IMG/VR virus record: IMGVR_UViG_3300032085_001452
Location: 1 to 26,840 of that record
DNA length: 26,840 nucleotides
From: a virus
Direction: 5' to 3' (one strand)
Of this stretch, positions 7,030 to 14,774 are shown piece after piece. The position numbers and the translations under genes are program-made. Positions within the stretch are counted from its first letter, which is position 1; each line of letters opens with the position of its first letter. Under the pieces are notes generated by a model. It saw only the letters and a program-made list of their open reading frames with translations. It searched no databases and was not told the DNA's origin.

Positions 7030-7449
7030 GTGTCAACATTTAACTCATATCAGGCAGGGCTACATAATGTAGGCTCGTTCCAAGTTAGTTCGAGTCCTTA
7101 CGCTACAGCCTCGCTTGACATCAACCCTGGACCTGACTTCGCCAGCGATCCAGTCGTCCTACAAATCGATTTTGATCGAGTGTCAAAATTTATTATTGTA
7201 AAGAACGAAATCTCAGTCGATTTAGCAGACGCTCCGCTTCGTCTTGGTTTCTCAGAGAATGGTGTAAAGGGCACCAACTATATTGTACTCTTTAACGATG
7301 AGAGCTTTACCGCAGATTATAAAGTTAGTCGTCTTTATCTGATGGCGCATTCAGCCGTTTCATCCTCAGCTTCTGTTATTGCAGGCATGACTGGTATTCA
7401 CAAAAATCAATTACAGCATAATTGGACTGGCTCTTTGGGAGTCGGCTAA
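7030..7449 (+). CDS. Probable virion structural protein
   Basis: A 139-residue, mostly beta-strand protein with Ser/Thr/Gly-rich segments and no charged low-complexity regions. It opens STFNSYQAGLHNVGSFQVSS and contains DPVVLQIDFDRVSKFIIVKN, a style common in phage head/tail decoration and baseplate-associated proteins. I do not recognise a specific family. Start GTG 7030 is supported by AAGGAG at 7019-7024, and its stop overlaps the next start (TAATG). The neighbour at 7449 has a tail-fibre-like C-terminus, which supports a structural role. Confidence 0.6.
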   Translation: MSTFNSYQAGLHNVGSFQVSSSPYATASLDINPGPDFASDPVVLQIDFDRVSKFIIVKNEISVDLADAPLRLGFSENGVKGTNYIVLFNDESFTADYKVSRLYLMAHSAVSSSASVIAGMTGIHKNQLQHNWTGSLGVG

Positions 7450-7994
7450 TGGGATTCGGAAGAGGTTTTGGTGGAAAACTACCAAGAGGATATCAAAGAT
7501 CTTTAGAGTCAACGTTTACAACCACAGCTTCGTTTAACACATACACCGCAAGTAACGGAAACGGAACTGGGAATGGTATTTTCTCAGGCTCCGATGATGG
7601 AACACAGATTGCAACCGCGAGCGTCCTCTTTAGTGGCAGCGCCCCAGACGCACGTATTCTTAATGTTGTTGGTGTGGCAGAGTTGAGTGGCGGCTTGATT
7701 CATAAGCGTTTTGTCAGAACTGGTGACTACACAGTAACTCCCGCTGACTATTATCTTGCGGCAGACTCTACTGGAGGTTCTTTTACTTTTTCACTTCCAG
7801 ATGCGGCTACAGCAGCCGATGGACAAACTTGGGTTTTTAAAGACGAGGGCGGTGTAGCTCCAGCACAAAATATTATTATTTCTTGCTCTGTGCCTGGGCA
7901 AACAATTGATGGTCAGGGGCAAGTTAAGTTAGAGTCAGCTTACGCCTCAATCCAGATTTATACAGATGGTTTGACTAAATTTTATATCTTCTAA
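7449..7994 (+). CDS. Short fibre-like virion protein
   Basis: A 181-residue protein. The Gly/Arg-rich N-terminus (GFGRGFGGKLPRGYQR) is followed by Ser/Thr/Asn/Gly-rich beta sequence. A C-terminal module of about 85 residues resembles the end of the large fibre gene at 8153: the last 30 residues align without gaps to the same C-terminal distance, with 12 identities (TIDG...VKLES.YA...I). The start is ATG 7449, overlapping the previous TAA; GGGAG lies just upstream. An in-frame ATG at 7422 would read into the previous gene and is rejected. The shared end suggests a trimerisation or receptor-binding tip; that is inference. Confidence 0.65.
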   Translation: MGFGRGFGGKLPRGYQRSLESTFTTTASFNTYTASNGNGTGNGIFSGSDDGTQIATASVLFSGSAPDARILNVVGVAELSGGLIHKRFVRTGDYTVTPADYYLAADSTGGSFTFSLPDAATAADGQTWVFKDEGGVAPAQNIIISCSVPGQTIDGQGQVKLESAYASIQIYTDGLTKFYIF

Positions 7995-8152
7995 TTTTTT
8001 TTCACAGAAGATACAAAAAATATTCACTCTTCAAATCTTTCTCCTATATATGGGTGGATGGGTAACACATTTATTGAGTCGTTTTTATAAAACGGCTCTT
8101 TAGGTGGGTAACTACATTCACATATTTTTAACTTATAGGAGATAAACAAAAT
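7995..8152 (+). other. Structured non-coding leader before the fibre gene
   Basis: 158 bases with no credible gene. It contains two GGGTAAC direct repeats (8060-8066 and 8106-8112, each followed by ACATT or TACATT) on both sides of a hairpin at 8076-8098. The fibre gene's ribosome site AGGAGAT precedes ATG 8153. No TTGACA-type promoter is visible. Confidence 0.7.
8076..8101 (+). terminator. Hairpin, possible weak terminator or leader element
   Basis: GAGTCGTTTT (8076-8085) pairs with AAAACGGCTC (8089-8098): ten pairs including one G-T wobble, 3-base loop, followed by only three T (8099-8101). It could end the 6173-7994 operon or act as an mRNA-stabilising 5' structure of the fibre transcript. 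Confidence 0.5.
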
Positions 8153-9766
8153 ATGGCTTATTTATTCCAACACGGACCTGCTATCTTGTCCGGTGCTGTT
8201 GATCAAGAGGGATCCATTGACATCAAGGATGATGGCTCTGGAGAATTCGAGTTAAAGCACGATGGTAACACTATCATTAGCTCTACTCGCGCTCTTGCCA
8301 ACGTCACAACAATTTCCGGCTCAGAGGTGATTTCTGGTCGTGATTTAAAACTCGACGTTGGTGGTAAAGTTGGTATTTCTACAGATACTGACCTTTTAAC
8401 ACTTACCGCTGGCAACGTCGCAGTCGCTGGCGCTATGTCTGCTTCTGCTCGTATTGATGGCGCAGGTCTTCGCATCGACACAGGTGGTGTCATCGGCACA
8501 GCCGGAGACAACGACCTCTTAACCCTTAACAACGGCTCGCTCGTTGTCGCAGGTGCTGGTACATTCTCTGGTGGAAACCTCGCTGCTTCCGCTGGTGCTG
8601 TTTCTGGTTCTACTGGTCTCGCTGGTCGCGGTGTCACAGTTGACTCTTCTGGATATATCGGAACTTCAACTGATTCTAATCTTCTTCAGCTTGCTGACAA
8701 CGAACTCCGCATCGCAGGCGATCTTTCTGCTTCTGCTGACGTTGAAGGTCTCAAAGCTAACTTTGAGTCTTACGAGGTTAAAGACGGACTCGTCATCGAT
8801 GATTCTCGTAACATTACTGCTGTTCAGCTTTCTGGTTCTGGTAACCTTCTCGCTGCCGGTACTGTTCGCTTTGACGGCGTTGCTGATGCTGCTGCTGTTG
8901 ATGCTGACTCCATTTACTTCCTTGATGCTGATGACGGTCTCATGAAGAAAGAAAGTGTTACTGACTTACGCGACTTGTACTTCGGTGATGTTTCTGGTGA
9001 TGCTACAATTGCTGCTGGTGGTGCTCTTACCATCGCTGCTGGAGCAGTCGAAGAAGGAATGCTCAACGACAATGTTATTAGTGGTCAAGCTGAATTGGCT
9101 CACGCAGACATTGCTGATGAGGACGAGTTCTTAATTTCTGACGGCGGCACTCTTAAGAGAGTTGGTCTTGATTCCCTTCGCGATCACTACTTTGGTGTTG
9201 TTAGCGGTGACGCTACCATCGCTGACGGCGGTGCTCTCACTATCGCTGCTAACGCAGTTGAAGGTTCTATGATTAATTCTAACGCTGCTGGCGACGGTCT
9301 TGCTTATAGCTCCAACGCTCTCCAGCTTGATCTTAATGAGTTGACTGCTGCTACTGTTGATGTGTCTGCTGATAGCATTGCTATTGTTGACGCTACCGAC
9401 GATAGCTCCAAGAAAGAGTCTATTGCTGATCTCGTGTCCGCTATGGCTGGTGCTGGTCTTGCTGCTAGCAACGGTGTTCTTTCTGTACAGTCTGGTGACG
9501 TTCGCGTGGTTGATGATGGAAACTCACTCTCTGAGGGTTACAACTTCTACACTGGCTCTGCTGCTAAGTCTGTTCAGCTTCCTGGTTCTCCAACCGTTGG
9601 CGACGTTGTTGTCGTTAAGGCTGGAAACTTAGGTGACGGAAACGGTCTTACTGTTGCTCGTCAAGGTTCACACACAATCGATGGACTTACAGAAGTCAAA
9701 CTTGAGTCTGACTACGCTGCTGCCAGCTTCGTCTACCTTGAGGCTAACAACTGGGGTATCATCTAA
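8153..9766 (+). CDS. Repetitive tail-fibre/adhesin-like protein
   Basis: A 537-residue Gly/Ala/Ser/Asp-rich protein with two families of internal repeats, as in phage tail fibres. Near residues 60-200 there are about three copies of a roughly 43-residue unit (GRDLKLDVGGKVGISTDTD..., GAGLRIDTGGVIGTAGDND..., GRGVTVDSSGYIGTSTDSN...), each followed by LLTL/LLQL and an AGxxSAS element. In the middle, a second unit recurs: 'KKESVTDLRDLYFGDVSGDATI..GGALTIAA.AVE' versus 'KRVGLDSLRDHYFGVVSGDATI..GGALTIAANAVE'. A third partial copy is KKESIADLVSAM. The C-terminal ~85 residues match the end of the 7449 protein. Alanine is coded largely by GCT, unlike neighbouring genes, suggesting high expression or a separate origin. 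Start ATG 8153 has AGGAGAT upstream. Its own terminator follows. Confidence 0.8.
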   Translation: MAYLFQHGPAILSGAVDQEGSIDIKDDGSGEFELKHDGNTIISSTRALANVTTISGSEVISGRDLKLDVGGKVGISTDTDLLTLTAGNVAVAGAMSASARIDGAGLRIDTGGVIGTAGDNDLLTLNNGSLVVAGAGTFSGGNLAASAGAVSGSTGLAGRGVTVDSSGYIGTSTDSNLLQLADNELRIAGDLSASADVEGLKANFESYEVKDGLVIDDSRNITAVQLSGSGNLLAAGTVRFDGVADAAAVDADSIYFLDADDGLMKKESVTDLRDLYFGDVSGDATIAAGGALTIAAGAVEEGMLNDNVISGQAELAHADIADEDEFLISDGGTLKRVGLDSLRDHYFGVVSGDATIADGGALTIAANAVEGSMINSNAAGDGLAYSSNALQLDLNELTAATVDVSADSIAIVDATDDSSKKESIADLVSAMAGAGLAASNGVLSVQSGDVRVVDDGNSLSEGYNFYTGSAAKSVQLPGSPTVGDVVVVKAGNLGDGNGLTVARQGSHTIDGLTEVKLESDYAAASFVYLEANNWGII

Positions 9767-9800
9767 TCATACTCCTTTTCAATTTCGATTGAATATTCCT

Positions 9801-9835
9801 GGGTGCCCCTCCTTGCGGGGGGCATCCTTTTTTTT
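9801..9835 (+). terminator. Rho-independent terminator after the fibre gene
   Basis: GGGTGCCCC (9801-9809) pairs with GGGGCATCC (9819-9827), with one G-T pair, followed by eight T (9828-9835). Confidence 0.92.
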
Positions 9836-9838
9836 AAG

Positions 9839-9848
9839 AACTAATTAT
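9839..9848 (+). promoter_or_regulatory. AACTAWTTAT element directly before the 9852 gene
   Basis: AACTAATTAT, continuing AAT, abuts ATG 9852. The gene has no Shine-Dalgarno and follows a terminator, so it needs a promoter here. This is the strongest argument that the AACTAWTTAT element initiates transcription, possibly giving a leaderless mRNA. Confidence 0.45.
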
Positions 9849-9851
9849 AAT

Positions 9852-10640
9852 ATGGCTTATAAATTTTCAAGAGACGAACGAGAGTTCGGAGACATTAAGT
9901 TTGAGGACGATGCCGACACCGGCATTGATTTTGAACAAGACCAAATTAGTTTGGAGACAGACGGCACTCAAAGACTCGTTATTAACAACTACGGAGCAGT
10001 CCTGACAGGCTCTCTTGAACTAACAGGTTCAGCACAAGCGCTAATGGTGCTACATACGCGAGATGCGGACAATCTAAAAGAAATTGCTTTTTATAAAGAT
10101 GGCAATATGGCTGCTGCGATGCAGATTAATGTTAATGAGCACCTTTTTATTGAGAATGAGAATGTAAAAGATATTATTCTCAGAACTAATAATCAAAACA
10201 CAATTAGAGTTTTCGGTCAAAACCAAAGAGTTGGTATTAGAAAAACTGGCGTGGCTGCAAATGCCACGCTTGATGTTAATGGTGACGCAATTATGAGCGG
10301 TACACTTACTGTGGAGGATGATGTGACAGTAGAAGGATATGTCGCGCTAAATTGCTATCAAGAAGATGGAAGTACCAGTAAAACTGATCCACCTCTATTT
10401 GTCGGACACGCACACATATACTCTAAAATTGTATCTGGTCATGCGGAAGTGTTTGTTAGCGATTCGAATCAAAATGTGACACAAATTTCTCCTCACACCC
10501 CAGAAGGTGAGTGGCAGTATTTCTCCAAAAACACGCGAACTGGAAAAGTTGTAAGAGTGAATATGGAGAAGATGATTAAAAAACTGGAAGAGATTACCGG
10601 CGAATCATTCATGGAAGAATGGTACGAAGATATTGAATAA
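9852..10640 (+). CDS. Fibre-like virion protein
   Basis: A 262-residue protein in phage-fibre style. The start MAYKFSRDEREFGDIKFEDD is acidic, then beta-rich segments contain GAVLTGSLELTGSAQ and a TLDVNGDAIMSGTLTVEDDVTVEG stretch typical of trimeric fibre shafts. The C-terminal part (HAHIYSKIVSGHAEVFVSD...NVTQISPH) resembles modules seen in phage adhesins where a cargo-like domain ends the fibre. It then finishes in a helical, charged segment (MEKMIKKLEEITG). The start is ATG 9852, just after a terminator; an in-frame extension to 9633 would overlap the fibre gene and terminator and is rejected. It shares the MAYxF opening with the 8153 fibre. Probable tail or baseplate appendage. Confidence 0.65.
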   Translation: MAYKFSRDEREFGDIKFEDDADTGIDFEQDQISLETDGTQRLVINNYGAVLTGSLELTGSAQALMVLHTRDADNLKEIAFYKDGNMAAAMQINVNEHLFIENENVKDIILRTNNQNTIRVFGQNQRVGIRKTGVAANATLDVNGDAIMSGTLTVEDDVTVEGYVALNCYQEDGSTSKTDPPLFVGHAHIYSKIVSGHAEVFVSDSNQNVTQISPHTPEGEWQYFSKNTRTGKVVRVNMEKMIKKLEEITGESFMEEWYEDIE

Positions 10641-10645
10641 AATAT

Positions 10646-10673
10646 TTGACACTCTGTCCAGCCGTGTTATAAT
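10646..10673 (+). promoter_or_regulatory. Sigma70-type promoter for helicase and ribonucleotide reductase
   Basis: TTGACA at 10646-10651, 16-base spacer, TATAAT at 10668-10673 preceded by TGT. The start site expected near 10680 falls at the edge of a perfect palindrome (10681-10694). The helicase TTG is at 10704. Confidence 0.85.
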
Positions 10674-10680
10674 ACCTATG

Positions 10681-10694
10681 TAATTTATAAATTA
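10681..10694. promoter_or_regulatory. 14-base perfect palindrome at the transcription start (possible operator)
   Basis: TAATTTATAAATTA reads the same on both strands. It sits between the -10 (ends 10673) and the helicase ribosome site AGGTGG (10694-10699), where a repressor would block initiation. The sequence is AT-only, so chance is possible. Confidence 0.4.
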
Positions 10695-10703
10695 GGTGGA
10701 CGT

Positions 10704-12068
10704 TTGACCGCTCAAGACAAAGTTAATTTTAGCAAATATGGCAAGTCTTTTCAAGAGGGACTTGCCGCACTCATCTTACAAGATCGTGCTTTTTCAGACC
10801 AAATCCAAGAGGTTCTGGAGACGCAGTATTTTGAACTGAAATATCTGCAAGTATTCGTAGACAGAATTTTTGACTACAAAGAAAAATATAATGTTCATCC
10901 AACTGCCAAGATTCTCTTGACGATTCTTCGCACTGAGTTGGAGGATGAGACAGACGCAGTAAAAAAGCAAACCAGAGATTACTTTTCAAGAATTTATAAC
11001 ACCGATGTAAGAGATGAAGAGTTTATAAAGAACACTTCGCTTGATTTTTGCCGAAAACAAACTTTAAAAGAGGCTATGATCAAGTCTGTTGGTTTGTTAA
11101 AAAGCTCCTCATACGATGAAGTGGCAAAAGTGATCACTGAGGCTGTCAAGCTTGGCAGTAATTCAGATTTTGGATATGATTATGTAGCAGATTTTGAAAG
11201 ACGATTTGAGATTAAAGCACGCGACCCAATTAGCACGGGTTGGGATGAAGTTGATAATCTCTGTCGAGGTGGTCTTGGAAACGGCGAGCTTGGTGTTGTG
11301 ATTGCGCCTACAGGAGCAGGTAAATCTATGGTGCTCGTCCATCTTGGAGCCCAGGCGCTTTTGAAAGGAAAGACGGTCATTCATTATACTCTTGAGCTAC
11401 AAGAGACAAGTATTGGTATTCGCTATGATAGCTGTATTACTGGAGTTTCTCTGTCCGAGATGCATTCTTTTAAAGAAATGATTTATGAAAAGGTGCTTGA
11501 AGTCCCTGGCAAGCTAATTATTAAAGAGTACCCAACGAAGTCTGCCAGCACTCAGACGATCAAGAATCATATAGAAAAGCTCAAACAAAGAGATATAAAG
11601 CCTGACATGATTCTGGTAGACTATGGAGACTTGCTAAAACCTGTTACTGTTACGAGAGAGAAGAGGCACGACTTGGAATCAATCTATGAAGAACTACGAG
11701 CCATTGCACAAGAAAATAAATGTCCAGTTTGGACAGCATCTCAAACTAATCGTTCAGGTCTAAATGCTGAAGTCGTGACCTTGGAAGCAATCTCCGAGGC
11801 ATACAGCAAATGTTTTGTTGCTGACTTTATTTGCTCAGTGTCCAGAACAATCGACGATAAAAATAATAATACAGGGCGAATGTTTGTCGCCAAGAACAGA
11901 TTCGGTCCAGATGGGCTTGTTTATCCAGCCAAAATGGATCTCAGCAGAGTTAAGATTGATGTGCTGCCTTCGACAGGTGAAACAATCGGTGAAATTCAAG
12001 TTAATGCCGCGAAACAGCAGTCAGAAAAATTAAAAGAAAGATATAAACAATTCAAGGATGGGAATTAA
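10704..12068 (+). CDS. Replicative DNA helicase, DnaB/T4 gp41-like
   Basis: Hexameric 5'-3' helicase that unwinds DNA at the fork, 454 residues, similar in length to T4 gp41 and DnaB. An all-helical N-terminal domain (about residues 1-150) precedes a RecA-like motor. The segment ISTGWDEVDNLCRGGLGNGEL is the standard DnaB entry. Walker A is APTGAGKS (residues 201-208), followed by YTLELQE, which matches DnaB 'FSLEM'. Walker B is MILVDYGDLL. The segment TASQTNRSG matches the 'LSQLNR' motif. Start TTG 10704 is preceded by AGGTGG at 10694-10699; no nearby ATG fits. The end overlaps the start region of the ribonucleotide reductase gene, suggesting coupled translation. Confidence 0.9.
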   Translation: MTAQDKVNFSKYGKSFQEGLAALILQDRAFSDQIQEVLETQYFELKYLQVFVDRIFDYKEKYNVHPTAKILLTILRTELEDETDAVKKQTRDYFSRIYNTDVRDEEFIKNTSLDFCRKQTLKEAMIKSVGLLKSSSYDEVAKVITEAVKLGSNSDFGYDYVADFERRFEIKARDPISTGWDEVDNLCRGGLGNGELGVVIAPTGAGKSMVLVHLGAQALLKGKTVIHYTLELQETSIGIRYDSCITGVSLSEMHSFKEMIYEKVLEVPGKLIIKEYPTKSASTQTIKNHIEKLKQRDIKPDMILVDYGDLLKPVTVTREKRHDLESIYEELRAIAQENKCPVWTASQTNRSGLNAEVVTLEAISEAYSKCFVADFICSVSRTIDDKNNNTGRMFVAKNRFGPDGLVYPAKMDLSRVKIDVLPSTGETIGEIQVNAAKQQSEKLKERYKQFKDGN

Positions 12069-14469
12069 ATTGGGAAAACTTAAGAACTACTTCAATAACG
12101 ACGAGTTAGCGTCAAATGTGTGGCTAACAAAATACGCTCTTAAAGATAAAAGCGGTAAAGTTTTAGAGGAAACACCAGACGATATGCATAATCGTATCGC
12201 GTCTGAATTTGCTCGAATTGAAGAAAAGTTTGGCGGAAACAGCGCTCTAACAAGAGAACAAATATTTGATTTAATTAAGAATTTTGATTATATTGTTCCA
12301 CAAGGCTCTCCCATGATGGGCATCGGCAACAATCATGTCAATGTCTCCCTCTCCAACTGTGTTGTCGTTGCTTCTCCAGAGGATAATATTTCTGCAATTA
12401 TTGATTCCTCCAAAGACCTCGCCAACCTATTTAAAAGGCGTTGTGGTGTAGGACTTGATCTCAGCCAACTTCGTCCCGAAGGCACTCCCGTTAATAACTC
12501 CGCAGGCACCACCACAGGCGCTTGGAGTTTTGCTGATTTATATTCATATGTGTGTCGTATGATTGGTCAGAACGGACGCCGAGGGGCACTCATGATTTCT
12601 ATGGATATTCGTCACCCTGATGTAGAGAAGTTCGTCACAATGAAGCACGATCTCACAAAAGTTACAGGGGCAAATGTTTCTGTGAAAATTAGTGATGAAT
12701 TTATGGAGGCAGTACAGAACAATGGATCATTTACTCTTCGGTTTCCTGTTGATGCAGAAAGCCCAAAATACACGAGAGAAATCGACGCCGCCAGTCTCTG
12801 GCAGCAAATCGTAGAATCGGCTACTAAGACAGCAGAACCCGGATTGCTGATGTGGGGTAATATTGAAAAATATCTCCCTGCTGAGTCTTATGCTGACGAT
12901 GGCTTTAAGACGATTTGTACCAATCCTTGTGGCGAGATTCCCCTCTCGGCTTATGATTCCTGCCGCCTTATTTCAGTCAATCTCAAGAATTTCGTCAAGA
13001 ACCCATTTACAGAAACTGCGTTCTTTGACTTCGACCACTTTAGCCAAGTAGCAGCATCTGCTATGCGTTTGTCTGACGATCTTGTTGAGCTTGAAGTTGA
13101 AAAACTGGACAATATCATTAAAGCGTGTGATACCTCCGACGAAGTAGAACTTTGGGAGAACCTCAAGGCTGCTTGTGTAAATGGTCGTCGCACTGGTCTT
13201 GGAACTCACGGCTTGGCTGATGCTCTTGCTTGTTTGTCGCTCGCATATGACTCCGATGAGGCAATTGAGGTTATTGACAACATTTACTCAACTTTCAAAG
13301 TTGCCGCCTATACTGAATCGGTCAATCTTGCCCAAGAACGCGGAGCATTTCCAGTCTTTAATTGGGACAAGGAAAAGAACAACGCTTATATTCAAAGCTT
13401 GCCAAATAATCTCCAAGAACTTATTGCCAAGTTTGGAAGACGTAATATTTCAATCTTAACAAACGCTCCAACCGGCTCTGTTTCTATTATGTCTCAGACA
13501 TCCTCTGGTATTGAGCCTGTTTTCCGAAACTCTTACACCCGCCGTCGCAAGCTGTCTCACAACGAGACTGATATCAAGGCAGATTTTATCGATGACTTGG
13601 GCGATAAGTGGACTGAGTATGAAGTTTTCCATCATAATGTTCGAGCTTATCTTGAAGCCAACAACACAACCGAAGTCCCAGACTTTTTCACGGAATCTGA
13701 TGCTATTGATTGGGAAACAAGGGTTCGTATTCAGGCAACAATTCAAAAGCACATTGACCACTCAATTAGCTCTACAATTAACCTTCCAAAAGGCACCGAT
13801 CCAGAGGTTGTTTCTCGACTTTACCAGCTTGGCTGGAAGCTTGGTCTTAAGGGCATCACCGTTTATGTTGATGGATCCCGAACTGGCGTCCTTGTCACAA
13901 ACACCGAGGAAGAGAAAGAATCATTCCCACAGCACCAAGCTGTAAAACGCCCAACTGAGTTGCCCTGTAGCATCCACCACACGACTATTCAGGGAGAGAA
14001 GTGGATTATTTTGGTGGGTATGCTTGACGGCAAACCTTACGAAGTTATGGGCGGTCTATCCAACTTAATTGAGATCCCCGCGAAGCACACCCAAGGCATT
14101 CTCGTCAAGCATCCGCGAAAAACAAAGAATTCTGTTTATGACTTGCGCGTTGGTAAAAATGGTGATACTATTGTTGTAAAGGATATCGTCAAAGTCTTCG
14201 ATAATCCAAACTATGCTGCCTTCACGCGCCTTATTTCCCTGTCTCTTCGCCACGGAGCAAGTATTCAGTATGTTGTGGAGCAAATGCAAAAAGACCGAGA
14301 CAGCGATATGTTCTCCTTTGCCAAATGTGTTGCAAGGGTGCTTAAAAACTATATTACTGACGGCTCAAAAGCAAGTGATAAGACCTGCACAGAGTGCGGT
14401 GCTGACGGACTTATTTATCTTGAAGGCTGCTTAACCTGCCGTGATTGCGGCTACGCAAAATGTGGATAA
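12058..14469 (+). CDS. nrdJ: Class II (adenosylcobalamin-dependent) ribonucleotide reductase
   Basis: Reduces ribonucleotides to deoxyribonucleotides, 803 residues. Key parts: the first redox Cys in LSNCVVV (C101); the catalytic loop NPCGEI with radical Cys C291 and E293; the second redox Cys in YDSC (C302); and the phosphate-binding PTGSVS. The C-terminal Cys cluster (CTECG...CLTCRDCGYAKC) is typical of NrdJ, where it passes electrons from thioredoxin. No separate NrdB-type subunit is seen nearby, which agrees with class II enzymes. The enzyme needs B12 from the host. Start: ATG 12058 overlaps the helicase stop, but AAGG abuts it. An in-frame TTG at 12070 with upstream AAGGATGG is better spaced and may be the true start. 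Confidence 0.93.
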   Translation: MGIKLGKLKNYFNNDELASNVWLTKYALKDKSGKVLEETPDDMHNRIASEFARIEEKFGGNSALTREQIFDLIKNFDYIVPQGSPMMGIGNNHVNVSLSNCVVVASPEDNISAIIDSSKDLANLFKRRCGVGLDLSQLRPEGTPVNNSAGTTTGAWSFADLYSYVCRMIGQNGRRGALMISMDIRHPDVEKFVTMKHDLTKVTGANVSVKISDEFMEAVQNNGSFTLRFPVDAESPKYTREIDAASLWQQIVESATKTAEPGLLMWGNIEKYLPAESYADDGFKTICTNPCGEIPLSAYDSCRLISVNLKNFVKNPFTETAFFDFDHFSQVAASAMRLSDDLVELEVEKLDNIIKACDTSDEVELWENLKAACVNGRRTGLGTHGLADALACLSLAYDSDEAIEVIDNIYSTFKVAAYTESVNLAQERGAFPVFNWDKEKNNAYIQSLPNNLQELIAKFGRRNISILTNAPTGSVSIMSQTSSGIEPVFRNSYTRRRKLSHNETDIKADFIDDLGDKWTEYEVFHHNVRAYLEANNTTEVPDFFTESDAIDWETRVRIQATIQKHIDHSISSTINLPKGTDPEVVSRLYQLGWKLGLKGITVYVDGSRTGVLVTNTEEEKESFPQHQAVKRPTELPCSIHHTTIQGEKWIILVGMLDGKPYEVMGGLSNLIEIPAKHTQGILVKHPRKTKNSVYDLRVGKNGDTIVVKDIVKVFDNPNYAAFTRLISLSLRHGASIQYVVEQMQKDRDSDMFSFAKCVARVLKNYITDGSKASDKTCTECGADGLIYLEGCLTCRDCGYAKCG

Positions 14470-14485
14470 TTAACAAGGAAAGAAA

Positions 14486-14770
14486 ATGCTACAACCATTT
14501 AACAGACACATTCTAATCACACCAGAGTTTGTTGAGAGAGAAAAGAAAAAAGAACAATCAACAATTCTGCTTCCCGACGACTATACAAAAGTTGAGGGAA
14601 AATACTGCTCTGCTGTTGTTCATAGCACAGCCGAAGACTGCCGTTTTGATAGCCTCTCAAGCGGAACACGCATTCTCGTGGATCGTGCGATGATTGAGGA
14701 AGTAGAACACGACGGACAAAAACACCACCTCATCTTAGACAACTATGTAATCGCACAAATCACGGAGTAA
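14486..14770 (+). CDS. GroES-like co-chaperonin (T4 gp31-type role)
   Basis: A 94-residue protein with the length and layout of GroES. It opens LQPFNRHILITP (GroES IRPLHDRVIVK). It then has a polar mobile-loop region ending in the hydrophobic tripeptide-like TILLPDD, a GKYCSAVVHS strand, and the closing strands GTRILVDRAMIEEV and YVIAQITE (GroES DILAIVE). In T4, gp31 replaces GroES to fold the large capsid protein with host GroEL. Start ATG 14486 follows AAGGAAAG. It lies 16 bases after the ribonucleotide reductase gene. The roof segment looks changed compared with bacterial GroES. Confidence in the fold is good; confidence in capsid folding as its job is moderate. Confidence 0.78.
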   Translation: MLQPFNRHILITPEFVEREKKKEQSTILLPDDYTKVEGKYCSAVVHSTAEDCRFDSLSSGTRILVDRAMIEEVEHDGQKHHLILDNYVIAQITE

Positions 14771-14774
14771 ACAA

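Noticed and set aside
8203-8637. Minus-strand 144-residue frame in the fibre gene
   Set aside because: Antisense of repeated Gly/Ala/Asp codons, giving Pro/Ala-rich nonsense; no start signals.
8200-8760. Repeated sequence in the fibre gene as a CRISPR-like array
   Set aside because: Repeats are degenerate, in frame and coding, without constant-length spacers.
9846-9851. TATAAT immediately before ATG 9852 as a sigma70 -10
   Set aside because: No TTGACA-like box at 15-19 bases (CATCCT region of the terminator); kept only as part of the AACTAWTTAT element.
9633-9851. Longer N-terminus for the second fibre-like protein
   Set aside because: It runs out of frame through the end of the first fibre gene and the terminator.
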